This document shows, piece after piece, positions 26,746-36,279 of a stretch of DNA of 64,000 nt. The stretch spans positions 3,100,001 to 3,164,000 of the forward strand of contig NZ_CP146284.1 in the NCBI RefSeq assembly GCF_023744375.2, in the 5' to 3' direction. This DNA comes from Parabacteroides sp. AD58 (lineage in GTDB: Bacteria > Bacteroidota > Bacteroidia > Bacteroidales > Tannerellaceae). The notes below the pieces were generated by a model, which had not been told where the DNA came from, searched no databases, and worked only from the letters and a program-made list of their open reading frames with translations. A program made the translations under genes and the position numbers. Numbering within the stretch: the first letter of the stretch is position 1; every line of letters begins with the position of its first letter.

Positions 26746-27555
26746 ATGTATTTACGAAAGCATTACCGCACAATTGTCCTTTCGGACATTCATTTGGGAA
26801 CAACTCACTCGAAAGTCGAGGAAGTTAGCCAATTGCTCCGTTCAGTGAACTGTGATAAACTCATCCTGAACGGAGATATCATTGACGGCTGGCACATGAA
26901 GAAAAACGGAACTCGGAAATGGCAGCCGGCACATACACAATTCTTCAAGATCATCATGAAACTGATGGAGAATTGCGGTACAGAGGTGATTTACGTGAGA
27001 GGAAATCACGACGATTTCTTGGACAATCTGGCACCGATCCGCTTTGCCAATATCCAGATTGTCAAAGATTATGTACTGAAGAGTGGTGATAAAGTGTACT
27101 TTGTTACTCATGGCGATATATTTGACCGGGTAACCACCCAGATGAAATGGCTGGCCCTTTTGGGCTATATGGGCTATACATTCCTGCTTTGGTTCAACGG
27201 CTGGTATAACAAATACCGTGCCTGGAAAGGAAAACCTTATTTCTCTCTTTCGCAACGGATCAAGCAGAAAGTCAAATCGGCCGTCTCATATATTTCGGAT
27301 TTCGAGAAGACTTTGTCTGATTTTGCTCTGGCCCGTAAGTACGACGGCATTATTTGCGGACATATACACCATCCGGATAATTGTTATTATGGCAAGATCC
27401 ATTATCTGAATTCAGGCGACTGGGTAGAAACCATGTCGGCTCTGGCTGAAGATGAAAATGGAAACTGGAGCATCCTGTATTATACGGATGTAGAAATGGA
27501 CGAGCTTCAGGGAAAAGATCAATTAACCGTTCAACCTATGCAATCAGCCTCATGA
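26746..27555 (+). CDS. UDP-2,3-diacylglucosamine diphosphatase-like metallophosphoesterase
   Basis: 269 residues. All calcineurin-like metal motifs are visible: SDIHLG, LNGDIIDGW, RGNHDD, THGDIFD and CGHIHH. Closest in look to the LpxH family, which hydrolyses UDP-diacylglucosamine to lipid X in lipid A synthesis at the inner membrane. A hydrophobic segment (ALLGYMGYTFLLWF) fits membrane association. The start at 26746 is chosen because the upstream TTG lies in the -7 promoter box. Its stop overlaps the next gene's start (ATGA), so the two are translationally coupled. Confidence 0.85.
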   Translation: MYLRKHYRTIVLSDIHLGTTHSKVEEVSQLLRSVNCDKLILNGDIIDGWHMKKNGTRKWQPAHTQFFKIIMKLMENCGTEVIYVRGNHDDFLDNLAPIRFANIQIVKDYVLKSGDKVYFVTHGDIFDRVTTQMKWLALLGYMGYTFLLWFNGWYNKYRAWKGKPYFSLSQRIKQKVKSAVSYISDFEKTLSDFALARKYDGIICGHIHHPDNCYYGKIHYLNSGDWVETMSALAEDENGNWSILYYTDVEMDELQGKDQLTVQPMQSAS

Positions 27556-28673
27556 AATATATCTTTATCGTACAAGGTGAAGGTCGCGGACATCTGACGC
27601 AATGTATGGCTCTCGAAGAAATTCTCCGTAAGAACGGCCACGAAGTTGTCGAGGTCCTCGTCGGTAAAAGTAAGTCACGGCAGTTGCCGGCATTCTTTAC
27701 CAGGACCATCAAAGCGCCGGTACAGCGTTTTGAGAGTCCCAATTTTCTGCCTACGGCTTCCAACAAGCGGAATAATATCCTGCGGAGCGTTGGCTACAAT
27801 CTGCTGAAAGTCCCGACGTATCTGAAAAGCATGCGTTTCATCAAAGACCGGATTCGGGAAACAGGGGCCGAAGTAGTCATTAACTTTTATGAGCTGCTGA
27901 CCGGTCTGACTTATGCGCTCTATCGGATAAAAGTACCGCAGATCTGTATCGGGCACCAATATCTGTTTTTACATAAAAACTTCCATCTTCCGGAGATTCG
28001 CAGGGCGGAAATCCAACTATTGAACTTTTTTTCCCAACTGACTTGCCTGGGAGCAAGCCAGAAGCTCGCACTTTCATTCAAGGCAATGGAAGATGATAAA
28101 GCCCACCACATTCGCATCGTACCGCCGTTGCTCCGGAAGGAAGTTTTTTCTATACAGGCTACAGCCGGAAATTATATACATGGTTATATGGTGAATGCGG
28201 GCTTTGCCGAGAATGTGATGGAGTGGCACCGCCGGCATCCCGAAACTGAACTGCATTTCTTTTGGGACCGGAAGGGAGAAACGACGGTCCGAAAGATCGA
28301 TCAGACACTTTCTTTCCATCCACTCGATGATAAAGCCTTCTTAAAGCAGATGAGCGGTTGCAAGGCTTATGCCAGTACGGCCGGCTTTGAATCTGTCTGC
28401 GAAGCGATGTATTTAGGGAAACCTATTCTGATGGTTCCGGCTCATATTGAGCAGGATTGCAATGCGCAGGATGCCGCCCGTAATGGAGCCGGTATTGTGT
28501 CAGGCGATTTTAATCTTGACCGGTTACTGGCCTTTGCCGAGGCGTATAAACCCAATCCGGTATTCCGTACGTGGGTGAACAGTGCTCCTTACGTTATTTT
28601 ACATGCCTTGGAACCCGAACCGGATCAGATCACTTATTTGGCCGGTCAGATAGGCATGGCCGGAAATTGTTAA
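27552..28673 (+). CDS. Glycosyltransferase family protein (GT28-like)
   Basis: 373 residues with a nucleotide-sugar transferase look. The N-terminal segment VQGEGRGHLTQCMAL is glycine-rich, as in MurG/GT28-type enzymes. The C-terminal half has the donor-site pattern STAGFESVCEAMYLGKP and VPAHIEQDCNA. The gene overlaps the lpxH-like gene by 4 nt, suggesting a common role in envelope lipid or glycan synthesis. The acceptor and sugar are unknown. Confidence 0.82.
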   Translation: MKYIFIVQGEGRGHLTQCMALEEILRKNGHEVVEVLVGKSKSRQLPAFFTRTIKAPVQRFESPNFLPTASNKRNNILRSVGYNLLKVPTYLKSMRFIKDRIRETGAEVVINFYELLTGLTYALYRIKVPQICIGHQYLFLHKNFHLPEIRRAEIQLLNFFSQLTCLGASQKLALSFKAMEDDKAHHIRIVPPLLRKEVFSIQATAGNYIHGYMVNAGFAENVMEWHRRHPETELHFFWDRKGETTVRKIDQTLSFHPLDDKAFLKQMSGCKAYASTAGFESVCEAMYLGKPILMVPAHIEQDCNAQDAARNGAGIVSGDFNLDRLLAFAEAYKPNPVFRTWVNSAPYVILHALEPEPDQITYLAGQIGMAGNC

Positions 28674-28805
28674 GGTCTATTTCTCAAAAAGTAAGTATAA
28701 AAACAGCGATTTATCAATTTAATTCATAACTTTAGCAAGTTTTCAGAATCTATTTGTTTTGGATTTTTACTGTTTCGTAAATTAAAATCAAAGATAAAAA
28801 GATTG

Positions 28806-28845
28806 TAGTCCCGCTTTGTCAGAGGTATTCTGTAGAGCGAGACTA
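28806..28845 (+). promoter_or_regulatory. Hairpin in the ppk1 leader
   Basis: TAGTCCCGCT (28806-28815) pairs with AGCGAGACTA (28836-28845) with one mismatch, 26 nt before the ppk1 start. Role unknown. Confidence 0.4.
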
Positions 28846-28871
28846 AACTTGTTTCTTTATTTATTATCAAA

Positions 28872-30956
28872 ATGAATGCGCTAATGAAAATAAAGGAAAA
28901 CAAAAACTATTTGCCAAGAGATATCAGTTGGATGTATTTCAACCGGCGAATTTTGCAGGAAGCATGTAAAGACAATGTTCCCTTGTTGGAGCGTTTGTCG
29001 TTTTTGGGTATCTATTCGAACAACTTGGATGAATTCTTCCGGGTTCGCGTAGCTTCCCAGAGTCGGATTGCTGAATGTGAGGATAAAGCTGCCCAGAAGA
29101 ATAAACGGGAAGCCTTGGCAATCTTGAAAGAAATCAACAAGCTGAATGCCGAATATTCCAAAGAATACGAGCAGGCGATCCGGGAAGTCACCCAGCGACT
29201 GAGAGATGAGAATATTTATCTCTTGCGTGACGATGAGGTAGATGATGAACAACGTGCTTTCATCAAGAACTTTTATATGCAGCATCTGAACGGAGCCGTC
29301 ATTCCGGTCTGGTTTTCTGCCATCAAGCAACTGGATGTTGAGAACGATGAGAATATTTATCTGGCCGTCAGAATGTTCAAGAAGAACACCAAGAAACGGA
29401 ATCAGGAGTATGCGTTTCTGTCTTTGCCCGTGAATACTTGCGGGCGTTTCCTCCGCTTGCCGGATAAAGGAGAGAAGCGTTATCTGATGTATCTGGATGA
29501 TGTGATCCGCTGCTGTCTGCCGATGATCTTCTGCGGACAGGACTTTACGGATTATGAGGCTTATTCCTTTAAGTTTACACGCGATGCCGAAATGGAAATC
29601 GACAATGACTTACGGAACGGTATGCTGCAAAAGATATCCAAAGGCGTGAAAAGCCGTAAACGGGGCGAACCGCTTCGCGTGGTGTACGATTCAACTATGC
29701 CGAAAGGCTTGTTGAAGCAGGTACTTTCTACCTTATGCCTGGATAAACTGGATACCGTCCTGGCCGGTGGCCGCTATCACAACCATAAAGATTTGATGAA
29801 GTTCCCGGACTGCGGGCGGAAGGATCTGAAATATCCGACATGGACGCCGATTCTGAAAGACGAACTGTCGGGAACGGAAAGTATTCTAAAGCTGATCCGC
29901 GAGAAAGACCGCTTCATCCATGTGCCTTATCATAGCTTCGATTCCTATGTACGTGTATTGCAGGAAGCTGCCGTGAGCAAGGAAGTAAAGAGCATCAAAA
30001 CGACGCTTTACCGCTTGGCTAAAGATTCGAAAGTCGTGAAAGCCCTGATCGGTGCTGCACGGAATGGCAAGAAAGTGACGGTAGTTATTGAACTATTGGC
30101 CCGCTTTGATGAGGCTTCCAATATTGACTGGTCGAAGAAGATGCAGGATGCCGGCATTCATGTGATCTTCGGTGTGGAAGGACTGAAGGTACATTCCAAG
30201 ATAACTCATATATCCATGCGTTCAGGTACAGATATCGTTTGTATCAGTACAGGTAACTTCCATGAAGGAAATGCCCGGACTTATACGGATTATATGTTGA
30301 TGACGGCTTCAAAACCGATCGTGAAGGATGTCAATGCCGTATTTGACTTCATCGAACGTCCTTATTCTCCGATTCGTTTCAAGGAACTGCTGGTTTCACC
30401 GAATGAGATGAGGCAGAAGTTTATCCGGCTGATCAATGAGGAAATCCGCAATAAGGAGGCCGGAAAACCGGCTTATATCAAAATAAAGATCAACCACATC
30501 ACGGATGTATTCATGGTACGTAAGCTGTATGAAGCTGCCGAACGAGGTGTGCCCGTTGATCTGCTGGTTCGTGGAAACTGCTCTTTATTTACAGAATTGC
30601 CTGAACTGAATGGCAACTTACGTATCCGGGGCATTATTGACCGTTATCTGGAGCATTCCCGTATCTTTATCTTTGCTGCCGGCGGAATTGATAAGACTTT
30701 CATCGGTTCGGCTGACTGGATGCCGAGAAACCTGGATAACCGGATTGAAGTGATTACGCCTGTATACGATCCGGAGATAAAGGCTGATCTGCGACAGGTT
30801 GTGGAATATGGATTGAATGATACGCTGCAAGGGCGGATTGTAGACGGAACAGGAGAAAACAGAATGCCTGATCAGACTGAAGAAGGTGTTTTCCGTTCGC
30901 AGGAAGCTCTCTATAACTATTATCTGTCGAAAGAAGAAGAAAATACACACAAATAA
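28872..30956 (+). CDS. ppk1: Polyphosphate kinase 1
   Basis: Enzyme of 694 residues that makes long-chain polyphosphate reversibly from ATP. The N-terminal domain starts LPRDISWMYFNRRIL, as in the PPK1 family. The catalytic region has GLKVHSKITHI with H441 as the likely phospho-histidine, and a STGNFHEGNARTYTD segment. The C-terminal part contains the second phospholipase D-like half (GNCSLFTELPELNGNLRI, then SADWMPRNLDNRIE). The exopolyphosphatase gene starts 1 nt after its stop, so synthesis and breakdown enzymes share an operon. Confidence 0.97.
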   Translation: MNALMKIKENKNYLPRDISWMYFNRRILQEACKDNVPLLERLSFLGIYSNNLDEFFRVRVASQSRIAECEDKAAQKNKREALAILKEINKLNAEYSKEYEQAIREVTQRLRDENIYLLRDDEVDDEQRAFIKNFYMQHLNGAVIPVWFSAIKQLDVENDENIYLAVRMFKKNTKKRNQEYAFLSLPVNTCGRFLRLPDKGEKRYLMYLDDVIRCCLPMIFCGQDFTDYEAYSFKFTRDAEMEIDNDLRNGMLQKISKGVKSRKRGEPLRVVYDSTMPKGLLKQVLSTLCLDKLDTVLAGGRYHNHKDLMKFPDCGRKDLKYPTWTPILKDELSGTESILKLIREKDRFIHVPYHSFDSYVRVLQEAAVSKEVKSIKTTLYRLAKDSKVVKALIGAARNGKKVTVVIELLARFDEASNIDWSKKMQDAGIHVIFGVEGLKVHSKITHISMRSGTDIVCISTGNFHEGNARTYTDYMLMTASKPIVKDVNAVFDFIERPYSPIRFKELLVSPNEMRQKFIRLINEEIRNKEAGKPAYIKIKINHITDVFMVRKLYEAAERGVPVDLLVRGNCSLFTELPELNGNLRIRGIIDRYLEHSRIFIFAAGGIDKTFIGSADWMPRNLDNRIEVITPVYDPEIKADLRQVVEYGLNDTLQGRIVDGTGENRMPDQTEEGVFRSQEALYNYYLSKEEENTHK

Positions 30957-30957
30957 T

Positions 30958-31878
30958 ATGAAGACGAAAAGCTATGGTGCAATCGATATCGGTTCCAACG
31001 CCGTCCGATTGTTAATTAAGAAGGTTTCCCGAAAGGAAAGTACCGGAGAAGACAAGTTCTCCAAGATTTTATTGTTGCGTGTCCCTTTGCGCCTGGGGTT
31101 TGATGTGTTTGAGAAAGGAGAAATCAGTCCGGTGAAAGAAGAACGTATGCGCCGGCTGATGAAAGCCTATCGCCATTTGATGAAGATCTATGAGGTAGAA
31201 TCGTTCCGGGCCTGTGCGACATCGGCCATGCGTGATGCCAAGAACGGAAAGGCGATCATTAAGAAAATCCGGAAAACTACGGGCATCAATATCGAGATCA
31301 TTGACGGGCAGGAAGAAGCTCAGATGATTTATAACAATCATGTAGAGTGCCGGGAAGATCAGAACGGTAATTATATGTATGTTGACGTGGGCGGTGGTAG
31401 TACGGAAGTCAATTTGCTGATCGATGGACAGCTGGTGTATTCCAAGTCATTTAATATCGGAACCGTACGTATTCTGACGGGTGGCGTGACGGAAGCTGCC
31501 TGGCAGCAGATGCGGGATGAAATCGGTCGGGTAACAAAAGGCCAGAATGAAATCAATATCATTGGTTCGGGTGGTAATATCAACAAGTTATACCGGCTGA
31601 TTGAAAAGAAAGACAAGAAACGGAAACGCATTCCGATTACTTCTTTGCAGAATATCTATGATAAGCTGAAGGTCCTGACTCCGGAAGCCCGTATGGAAGC
31701 TTTTAACCTGAAGCCCGACCGTGCTGATGTGATTGTTCCGGCTTCCGAAATATTCTTGTGTATTGCTGAAGTCATTCATGCCAGTTACATTTATGTTCCG
31801 GAAATCGGACTTTCGGATGGTATTATCGATAATCTGTATGCCGCCGATAAGGCAAAGGAGCTGGCAGAAAGCAAATAA
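30958..31878 (+). CDS. Exopolyphosphatase, Ppx/GppA family
   Basis: 306 residues from the ATG at 30958, chosen because it opens the family N-terminus YGAIDIGSNAVRLL; the frame is open further upstream only within ppk1. The ASKHA ATPase-like motifs are present: AIDIGSNAVR, RACATSAMRDA, YVDVGGGSTEV and IIGSGGNINKL. It removes terminal phosphate from polyphosphate or pppGpp. It is short compared with E. coli Ppx and lacks the C-terminal HD domain, as is common in this phylum. It is coupled with ppk1 upstream. Confidence 0.93.
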   Translation: MKTKSYGAIDIGSNAVRLLIKKVSRKESTGEDKFSKILLLRVPLRLGFDVFEKGEISPVKEERMRRLMKAYRHLMKIYEVESFRACATSAMRDAKNGKAIIKKIRKTTGINIEIIDGQEEAQMIYNNHVECREDQNGNYMYVDVGGGSTEVNLLIDGQLVYSKSFNIGTVRILTGGVTEAAWQQMRDEIGRVTKGQNEINIIGSGGNINKLYRLIEKKDKKRKRIPITSLQNIYDKLKVLTPEARMEAFNLKPDRADVIVPASEIFLCIAEVIHASYIYVPEIGLSDGIIDNLYAADKAKELAESK

Positions 31879-31906
31879 TCATTGTTTCATCTATAAATCA
31901 AGTAAC

Positions 31907-32791
31907 ATGAAAAACATTTCAAGAAGAGATGCGATCAAATCAATCTTGGCCGGAAGTGCTTTAGCATCGGCAGCACCGCTGGCCGCAGCCGGAAATCTGC
32001 TGGGAAGTCCTTCCGTTGCGGAAGAACCGCTGAAAGGAAATATTCATCATTCAGTCAGCAAGTGGTGCTTCGGAGATATTCCATTGGATGAGTTCTGCGA
32101 GATCTGTAAACGGATTGGCATTGAATCGGTGGAATTATTGGATCCAGCTGACTGGCCGACGGTAAAGAAACACGGACTGACGGTTGCCATGGCGCAGGGT
32201 GCCGGTTTAGGTATTGACCGTGGCTTCAATGATCCGCAACTGCATGATGAACTGGTGGCCAGCTACGAGAAAGTGATCCCGATGGTTGCCGAGGCCGGAC
32301 TGACCAATCTGATCTGTTTTGCCGGACGTAGAAATGGAGTGACCGATCTGCAAGGCTGGGAGAACTGCGAGAAAGGATTGAAACGGTTGATTCCCGTAGC
32401 AGAAAAATATCATGTGGTGCTGACGATGGAGTTATTGAACAGCGTAGGCCATAAGGATTACTTATGTGATCATACGGTCTGGGGCGTTGAATTATGCCGC
32501 CGGTTAGGTTCACCCAACTTCAAGTTGCTGTATGATATTTATCACATGCAGATCATGGAAGGAAATATCATTGAGAATATCCGTAAGTATCATACGTATT
32601 TTTCTCATATCCATACCGGTGGCTGTCCGGGGCGGGCAGAGATCGACGAAACCCAGGAATTGTATTATCCGGCTATTATGAAAGCTTTGGTAGAAATGGG
32701 TTATAAGGGCTTTGTCGGTCAGGAATTCGTACCTAAACAGAAAGACAAGATTGCATCACTGGAAAAATGTATTCGCATTTGTGATGTATAA
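31907..32791 (+). CDS. Tat-exported TIM-barrel sugar isomerase/epimerase, hydroxypyruvate isomerase-like
   Basis: 294 residues from the ATG at 31907. The N-terminus NISRRDAIKSILAGSALA is a twin-arginine signal. The rest is an AP_endonuc_2 TIM barrel with metal-binding residues in LTMELLNS, LLYDIYHMQ, HIHTGGCPGR and GFVGQEF. Closest in look to hydroxypyruvate isomerases, but many exported members act on unknown sugars. It follows ppx by 28 nt and is probably the last gene of the ppk operon, ending at a strong terminator (32802-32837). Confidence 0.88.
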   Translation: MKNISRRDAIKSILAGSALASAAPLAAAGNLLGSPSVAEEPLKGNIHHSVSKWCFGDIPLDEFCEICKRIGIESVELLDPADWPTVKKHGLTVAMAQGAGLGIDRGFNDPQLHDELVASYEKVIPMVAEAGLTNLICFAGRRNGVTDLQGWENCEKGLKRLIPVAEKYHVVLTMELLNSVGHKDYLCDHTVWGVELCRRLGSPNFKLLYDIYHMQIMEGNIIENIRKYHTYFSHIHTGGCPGRAEIDETQELYYPAIMKALVEMGYKGFVGQEFVPKQKDKIASLEKCIRICDV

Positions 32792-32801
32792 GACTATAAG
32801 A

Positions 32802-32842
32802 AAACGGGCAATCAGCTAAAAAGTCGATTGCCCGTTTCTTGA
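32802..32842 (+). terminator. Terminator after the ppk1-ppx-isomerase operon
   Basis: AAACGGGCAATC (32802-32813) pairs perfectly with GATTGCCCGTTT (32826-32837). Confidence 0.75.
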
Positions 32843-32891
32843 TATAAAGATGAACCAACGTGTTAACTTGTGAAACTGATGTTGCCACCAC

Positions 32892-33386
32892 TTAAACAGC
32901 CAGTACGCGGCATGCTCCTACATAGCGCTTCTGATAATAGGCTTCGGTTGATGAGGATACACATACACCTGTACGGCTGGCGTGAATAAAAGAAAATGAC
33001 CCCGTTTGATGATTGACTTCCGTAACGATTCCCACATGTCCGATCCGGCTGCTGTTGCGTGAACCGCTGAAAAATACCAGATCTCCTTTGTGCAATTCCT
33101 TGCAGTCATTGATTTGTATGCCTTGTGTAAACTGCGAACGGGAAGAATGGGTGAGTAAGATATTTTCTTTCTTGAAGACATAAGATGTAAATCCGGAACA
33201 GTCAAAACCCACCTTCGGATTCATTCGTCCGCTCCGATACGGAACGCCGATGTATTTCATCGCTCGCTGCACGATATCATTGCCTGTTACTTTGGTAGAA
33301 TCAGCGGGTGTGCTGGCATAGACTGAAAGGACTGCCGGAAATGACAGTAAAAACGAAATCAATAACGTATAGAGTCTTCTCTTCAT
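32892..33386 (-). CDS. NlpC/P60 family C40 peptidase, secreted
   Basis: 164 residues with a signal peptide (about 1-25, ending VYAS). The C40 domain carries the catalytic cysteine in GFDCSGFTSYVF and the histidine in IGHVGIV, with FIHAS as the third position. Such enzymes cut the gamma-D-Glu to diamino-acid bond of peptidoglycan stem peptides in the periplasm. No extra cell-wall-binding domain is present. It stands alone between a rightward operon and the acyl-CoA ligase gene. Confidence 0.93.
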   Translation of the reverse strand: MKRRLYTLLISFLLSFPAVLSVYASTPADSTKVTGNDIVQRAMKYIGVPYRSGRMNPKVGFDCSGFTSYVFKKENILLTHSSRSQFTQGIQINDCKELHKGDLVFFSGSRNSSRIGHVGIVTEVNHQTGSFSFIHASRTGVCVSSSTEAYYQKRYVGACRVLAV

Positions 33387-33598
33387 CTTCTCAGGAATTG
33401 ATAGTTATACATCTTCTTCAAAACGGTACCCAAAGCTACAGAAATGAATGGTTGATAGCAAATATCTTCATCTCTTTTGGGAAAGTCTAAAGTTTCTTTA
33501 CGTTCTGATATGTAAATGAGGCTTTTGCCAAACATTTCTTCTTATTTCTGAAAAGAAGTGATAAGAAACGCTAATTAAGAGGCTTGGAAAGAAAAATA

Positions 33599-33620
33599 GA
33601 GGCGCAGCTTGCTGCGCCTC
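33599..33620. repeat. GAGGCG palindrome, perfect copy
   Basis: GAGGCGCAGC-TT-GCTGCGCCTC, a perfect palindrome 50 nt downstream of the acyl-CoA ligase stop codon. It may also serve as a transcription stop. Confidence 0.75.
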
Positions 33621-33670
33621 ATAGATGGTTTGTTAGTTCGATTAGATTGCAGTATCACATGGATACTCAT

Positions 33671-35482
33671 TTACTCTGCATACATCGCTTCGATTTGTTT
33701 CGCATAATGTTCTGCAACCACACGGCGACGTAATTTCAGCGTATCAGTCAGTTCCCCGCTTTCAATGGTAAAAGGTTCGGGCAGCAAGGTGAAACGCTTG
33801 ATCTTCTCGAAGGCGGCCAGTTCTCCCTGATGCTCTTCGATATGGGCTTCTATCAATTTATAGATGAATTTGTTCTGCAACAGTTCGGCACGTGTCGTAT
33901 AAGCGATGTGCTGTTCTTTGGCATATTCTTCGAGCAGGGCATAATTCGGTACGATCAGTGCGCTGACAAATTTACGCTGATCACCGATTACGGCTACCTG
34001 ATCAATATACGGGTCACTCGAAACGCTCAACTCGATGGCCTGTGGAGCAATATATTTACCGTTGGACGTCTTGTACAGGTCTTTGATGCGTTCCAAAAAG
34101 TATAAGGTATTTCCTTCCAACCGGCCGGCATCGCCCGTGCGGAAATAACCGTCTTCTGTAAAGGCAGCCGCATTTTCTTCCGGACGGTTGTAGTAACCAG
34201 ACATCACCGTCTTACCTTTTACCAGGATTTCATTGTTGGAAGGATCGATACGAACCTGCAGATCCGGCTGTAGAATGCCTAACGAACCAATTTCATAATG
34301 CTCTTCAGGGAAGAAACTAACGGTAGCAGTCGTTTCACTCAGGCCATATCCGTAGCGGATAGGAATATTGACTGACAGTAAAAATTCCAGCACTTTGTCT
34401 GACAGCGGAGCTCCGGCAACCGGGAAGAAACGTCCGTTCTGAATGCCGATTACCCGTTTCAATAAAGTAAAGACCGTCCGGTTATAAAACTCAAACTTGG
34501 CTTTTAAGGCCAATGGCGGTGTGATACCTTTCCGCCGGTATTCCAGATTGTATTTACGGCCTGTTTCGATGGCGTCTTTGAAGACTTTCTGCATTGTCGG
34601 TGAGGCGTTATGGATTTTCTCCTGTACCCCAATGTAAACCTTTTCCCACAGGCGCGGAACACTCGACATCGTGGTGGGCGCAATTTCCGGCAATGCTTTC
34701 TGAATTAATTTCGGGTCGTGGTTAATAGCCACTTTCATGCCTTTAACCAGACAAACAAAGGTCCATCCTTTTTCAAAGATATGTGTTAAGGGCAAGAAAC
34801 ACATCGACGTATCTTTATCCGTAATATGCGGAAGGCGCAGGTCGTGAGCCCGCATGGCTTCCAGGTAATTGGTATGTGTTAACACGACTCCCTTTGAGTT
34901 GCCTGTCGTTCCTGATGTATATATAATGGTAGCTACATCTTCCGGCCGGGCTTGCGAAGTACGGATCTTTACCTGCGATTCGGCGTGCGCATTATTTCCC
35001 AGGCGAATGAAATCGTCAAAATAGACAGATGTCTTGTCTTCCGGATTCAAACGGACTGACGAATCGTAAACGACAAGCTTTCGCAAGATGTTCGGCAACT
35101 GTTTCTGTACAATCCAGGCATTGTTATACTGCAATTGCTCGCCGACAAACAAGGTATGTATATTCGCGTCTTTTACAATATAGGCAATCTGAGTAGGAGA
35201 ACTTGTCGCATACATCGGAATATCGACAATCCGGTTGGCATATGCTCCGAAGCTTGTGTACAGGCACTGGGGCATGTTCTGTGAATACATGCCTATATTC
35301 TCTTGTACACCAATTCCACTATCCGCCATTGCTTCTGCAGTCAGGCGTACATTTTCGGCAAACTGAATCCATGAAATCTTAGACCATTTACCCGTAGCAT
35401 CATCCCGATACTTTAAAGCTGTACGGTTTCCGTATTTTTCAGCCTGCCGCTGTATCAGCTCGGCAAAGTGATAATAAGTCAT
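33671..35482 (-). CDS. Long-chain fatty acid--CoA ligase (AMP-binding)
   Basis: 603 residues of the adenylate-forming family. It activates a fatty acid with ATP and CoA. Motifs in order: phosphate loop IIYTSGTTGNSKGV, a GYGLSETTATVSF segment, YFRTGDAGRLEGN, and a C-terminal catalytic lysine region (KDLYKTSNGKYIAPQ). Length and layout fit FadD15-like enzymes of Bacteroidetes. A minus-strand -7 box TACATTTG (35524-35517) lies 35 nt upstream. No beta-oxidation genes are nearby, so use in lipid recycling is only a guess. Confidence 0.93.
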   Translation of the reverse strand: MTYYHFAELIQRQAEKYGNRTALKYRDDATGKWSKISWIQFAENVRLTAEAMADSGIGVQENIGMYSQNMPQCLYTSFGAYANRIVDIPMYATSSPTQIAYIVKDANIHTLFVGEQLQYNNAWIVQKQLPNILRKLVVYDSSVRLNPEDKTSVYFDDFIRLGNNAHAESQVKIRTSQARPEDVATIIYTSGTTGNSKGVVLTHTNYLEAMRAHDLRLPHITDKDTSMCFLPLTHIFEKGWTFVCLVKGMKVAINHDPKLIQKALPEIAPTTMSSVPRLWEKVYIGVQEKIHNASPTMQKVFKDAIETGRKYNLEYRRKGITPPLALKAKFEFYNRTVFTLLKRVIGIQNGRFFPVAGAPLSDKVLEFLLSVNIPIRYGYGLSETTATVSFFPEEHYEIGSLGILQPDLQVRIDPSNNEILVKGKTVMSGYYNRPEENAAAFTEDGYFRTGDAGRLEGNTLYFLERIKDLYKTSNGKYIAPQAIELSVSSDPYIDQVAVIGDQRKFVSALIVPNYALLEEYAKEQHIAYTTRAELLQNKFIYKLIEAHIEEHQGELAAFEKIKRFTLLPEPFTIESGELTDTLKLRRRVVAEHYAKQIEAMYAE

Positions 35483-35946
35483 ATCTTATTGTTTAAATTT
35501 CTATTGCAAATGTAGTTTTTTCTTTATACACTAACTAATATTTCCTAAATAATTACACACTATTATTTAAAATGTGCAATACTGACGAACCCAATATTCT
35601 ATTTTGACGAATAAACTTGCTATATTGTCCTCTTTGTCTGCCAATAACATCTCTTTTTCTGGTTTACTTTTTACCATTTCACCCTTGTGGTACGATCGTT
35701 TCACCTATGTGGAACGATCTCTTCACCCAGGTGGAACGATCATTCCACCCAGGTGAAACGGTATCTTTCCTATTACATGAGCGCTTGTTTCTTGCCGGAA
35801 TTTATTCAGTATCTGTTCAGGAAGATAAATAGTCTTCCTATAAATTAAGTTAAATAATAGTAGTATGTATTGCATAGTACATTATAAATTGATACATTCG
35901 CAGTACAAAATAAAAATAAGGTGTAAATCAACATAAACGAAAGGCA
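35483..35946. other. Gene-free spacer with a 22-nt array
   Basis: Apart from the minus-strand promoter of the acyl-CoA ligase gene (35517-35524), it holds only the four-unit 22-nt array at 35677-35764. The open frame at 35617-35832 is composed of this array and is not a convincing gene. Confidence 0.7.
35677..35764. repeat. 22-nt periodic array of small palindromes
   Basis: Four units of exactly 22 nt. Their CACC cores start at 35680, 35702, 35724 and 35746. Each has the palindromic heart TTCACC(N)2-3GGTGGAA followed by ACGATC or a variant. Confidence 0.85.
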
Positions 35947-36273
35947 ATGAATGCAGAGAACGTAAAATCGCAGATGAGAAAAGGAACACTCGAGTATTGT
36001 ATCCTTCTCTTGCTGAAGAAAGAGCCGGCTTATACCTCAGATATTATTCAGAAACTGCAGGAAGCTCGCCTGATTGTTGTGGAAGGGACTTTATATCCAT
36101 TGCTGACCCGCTTGAAAAACAGTGGTCTGCTCAGCTATCAATGGATAGAATCTACGCAGGGGCCACCTCGCAAATACTACCAGCTGACGGAATCGGGCGA
36201 AGAATTCCTTCAGGAACTGGAAGCATCGTGGCAACAGCTTAATGATACCATCAATCACATAAAAAACAATTAA
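35947..36273 (+). CDS. PadR family transcriptional regulator
   Basis: 108-residue winged-helix regulator. It has the PadR hallmark sequence: RKGTLEYCILLLL, then YTSDIIQKLQEA, VVEGTLYPLLTRLKNSGLL, and GPPRKYYQLTESG. It starts an operon with a PspC-domain membrane protein (6 nt gap) and a DUF2807 lipoprotein, an arrangement common in Bacteroidetes. It probably represses its own operon in response to envelope or drug stress (inference). Confidence 0.93.
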   Translation: MNAENVKSQMRKGTLEYCILLLLKKEPAYTSDIIQKLQEARLIVVEGTLYPLLTRLKNSGLLSYQWIESTQGPPRKYYQLTESGEEFLQELEASWQQLNDTINHIKNN

Positions 36274-36279
36274 AAGAAT

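Noticed and set aside
35617..35832. 71-codon open frame
   Set aside because: It consists mainly of the 22-nt array and has no ribosome-binding site or conserved look.
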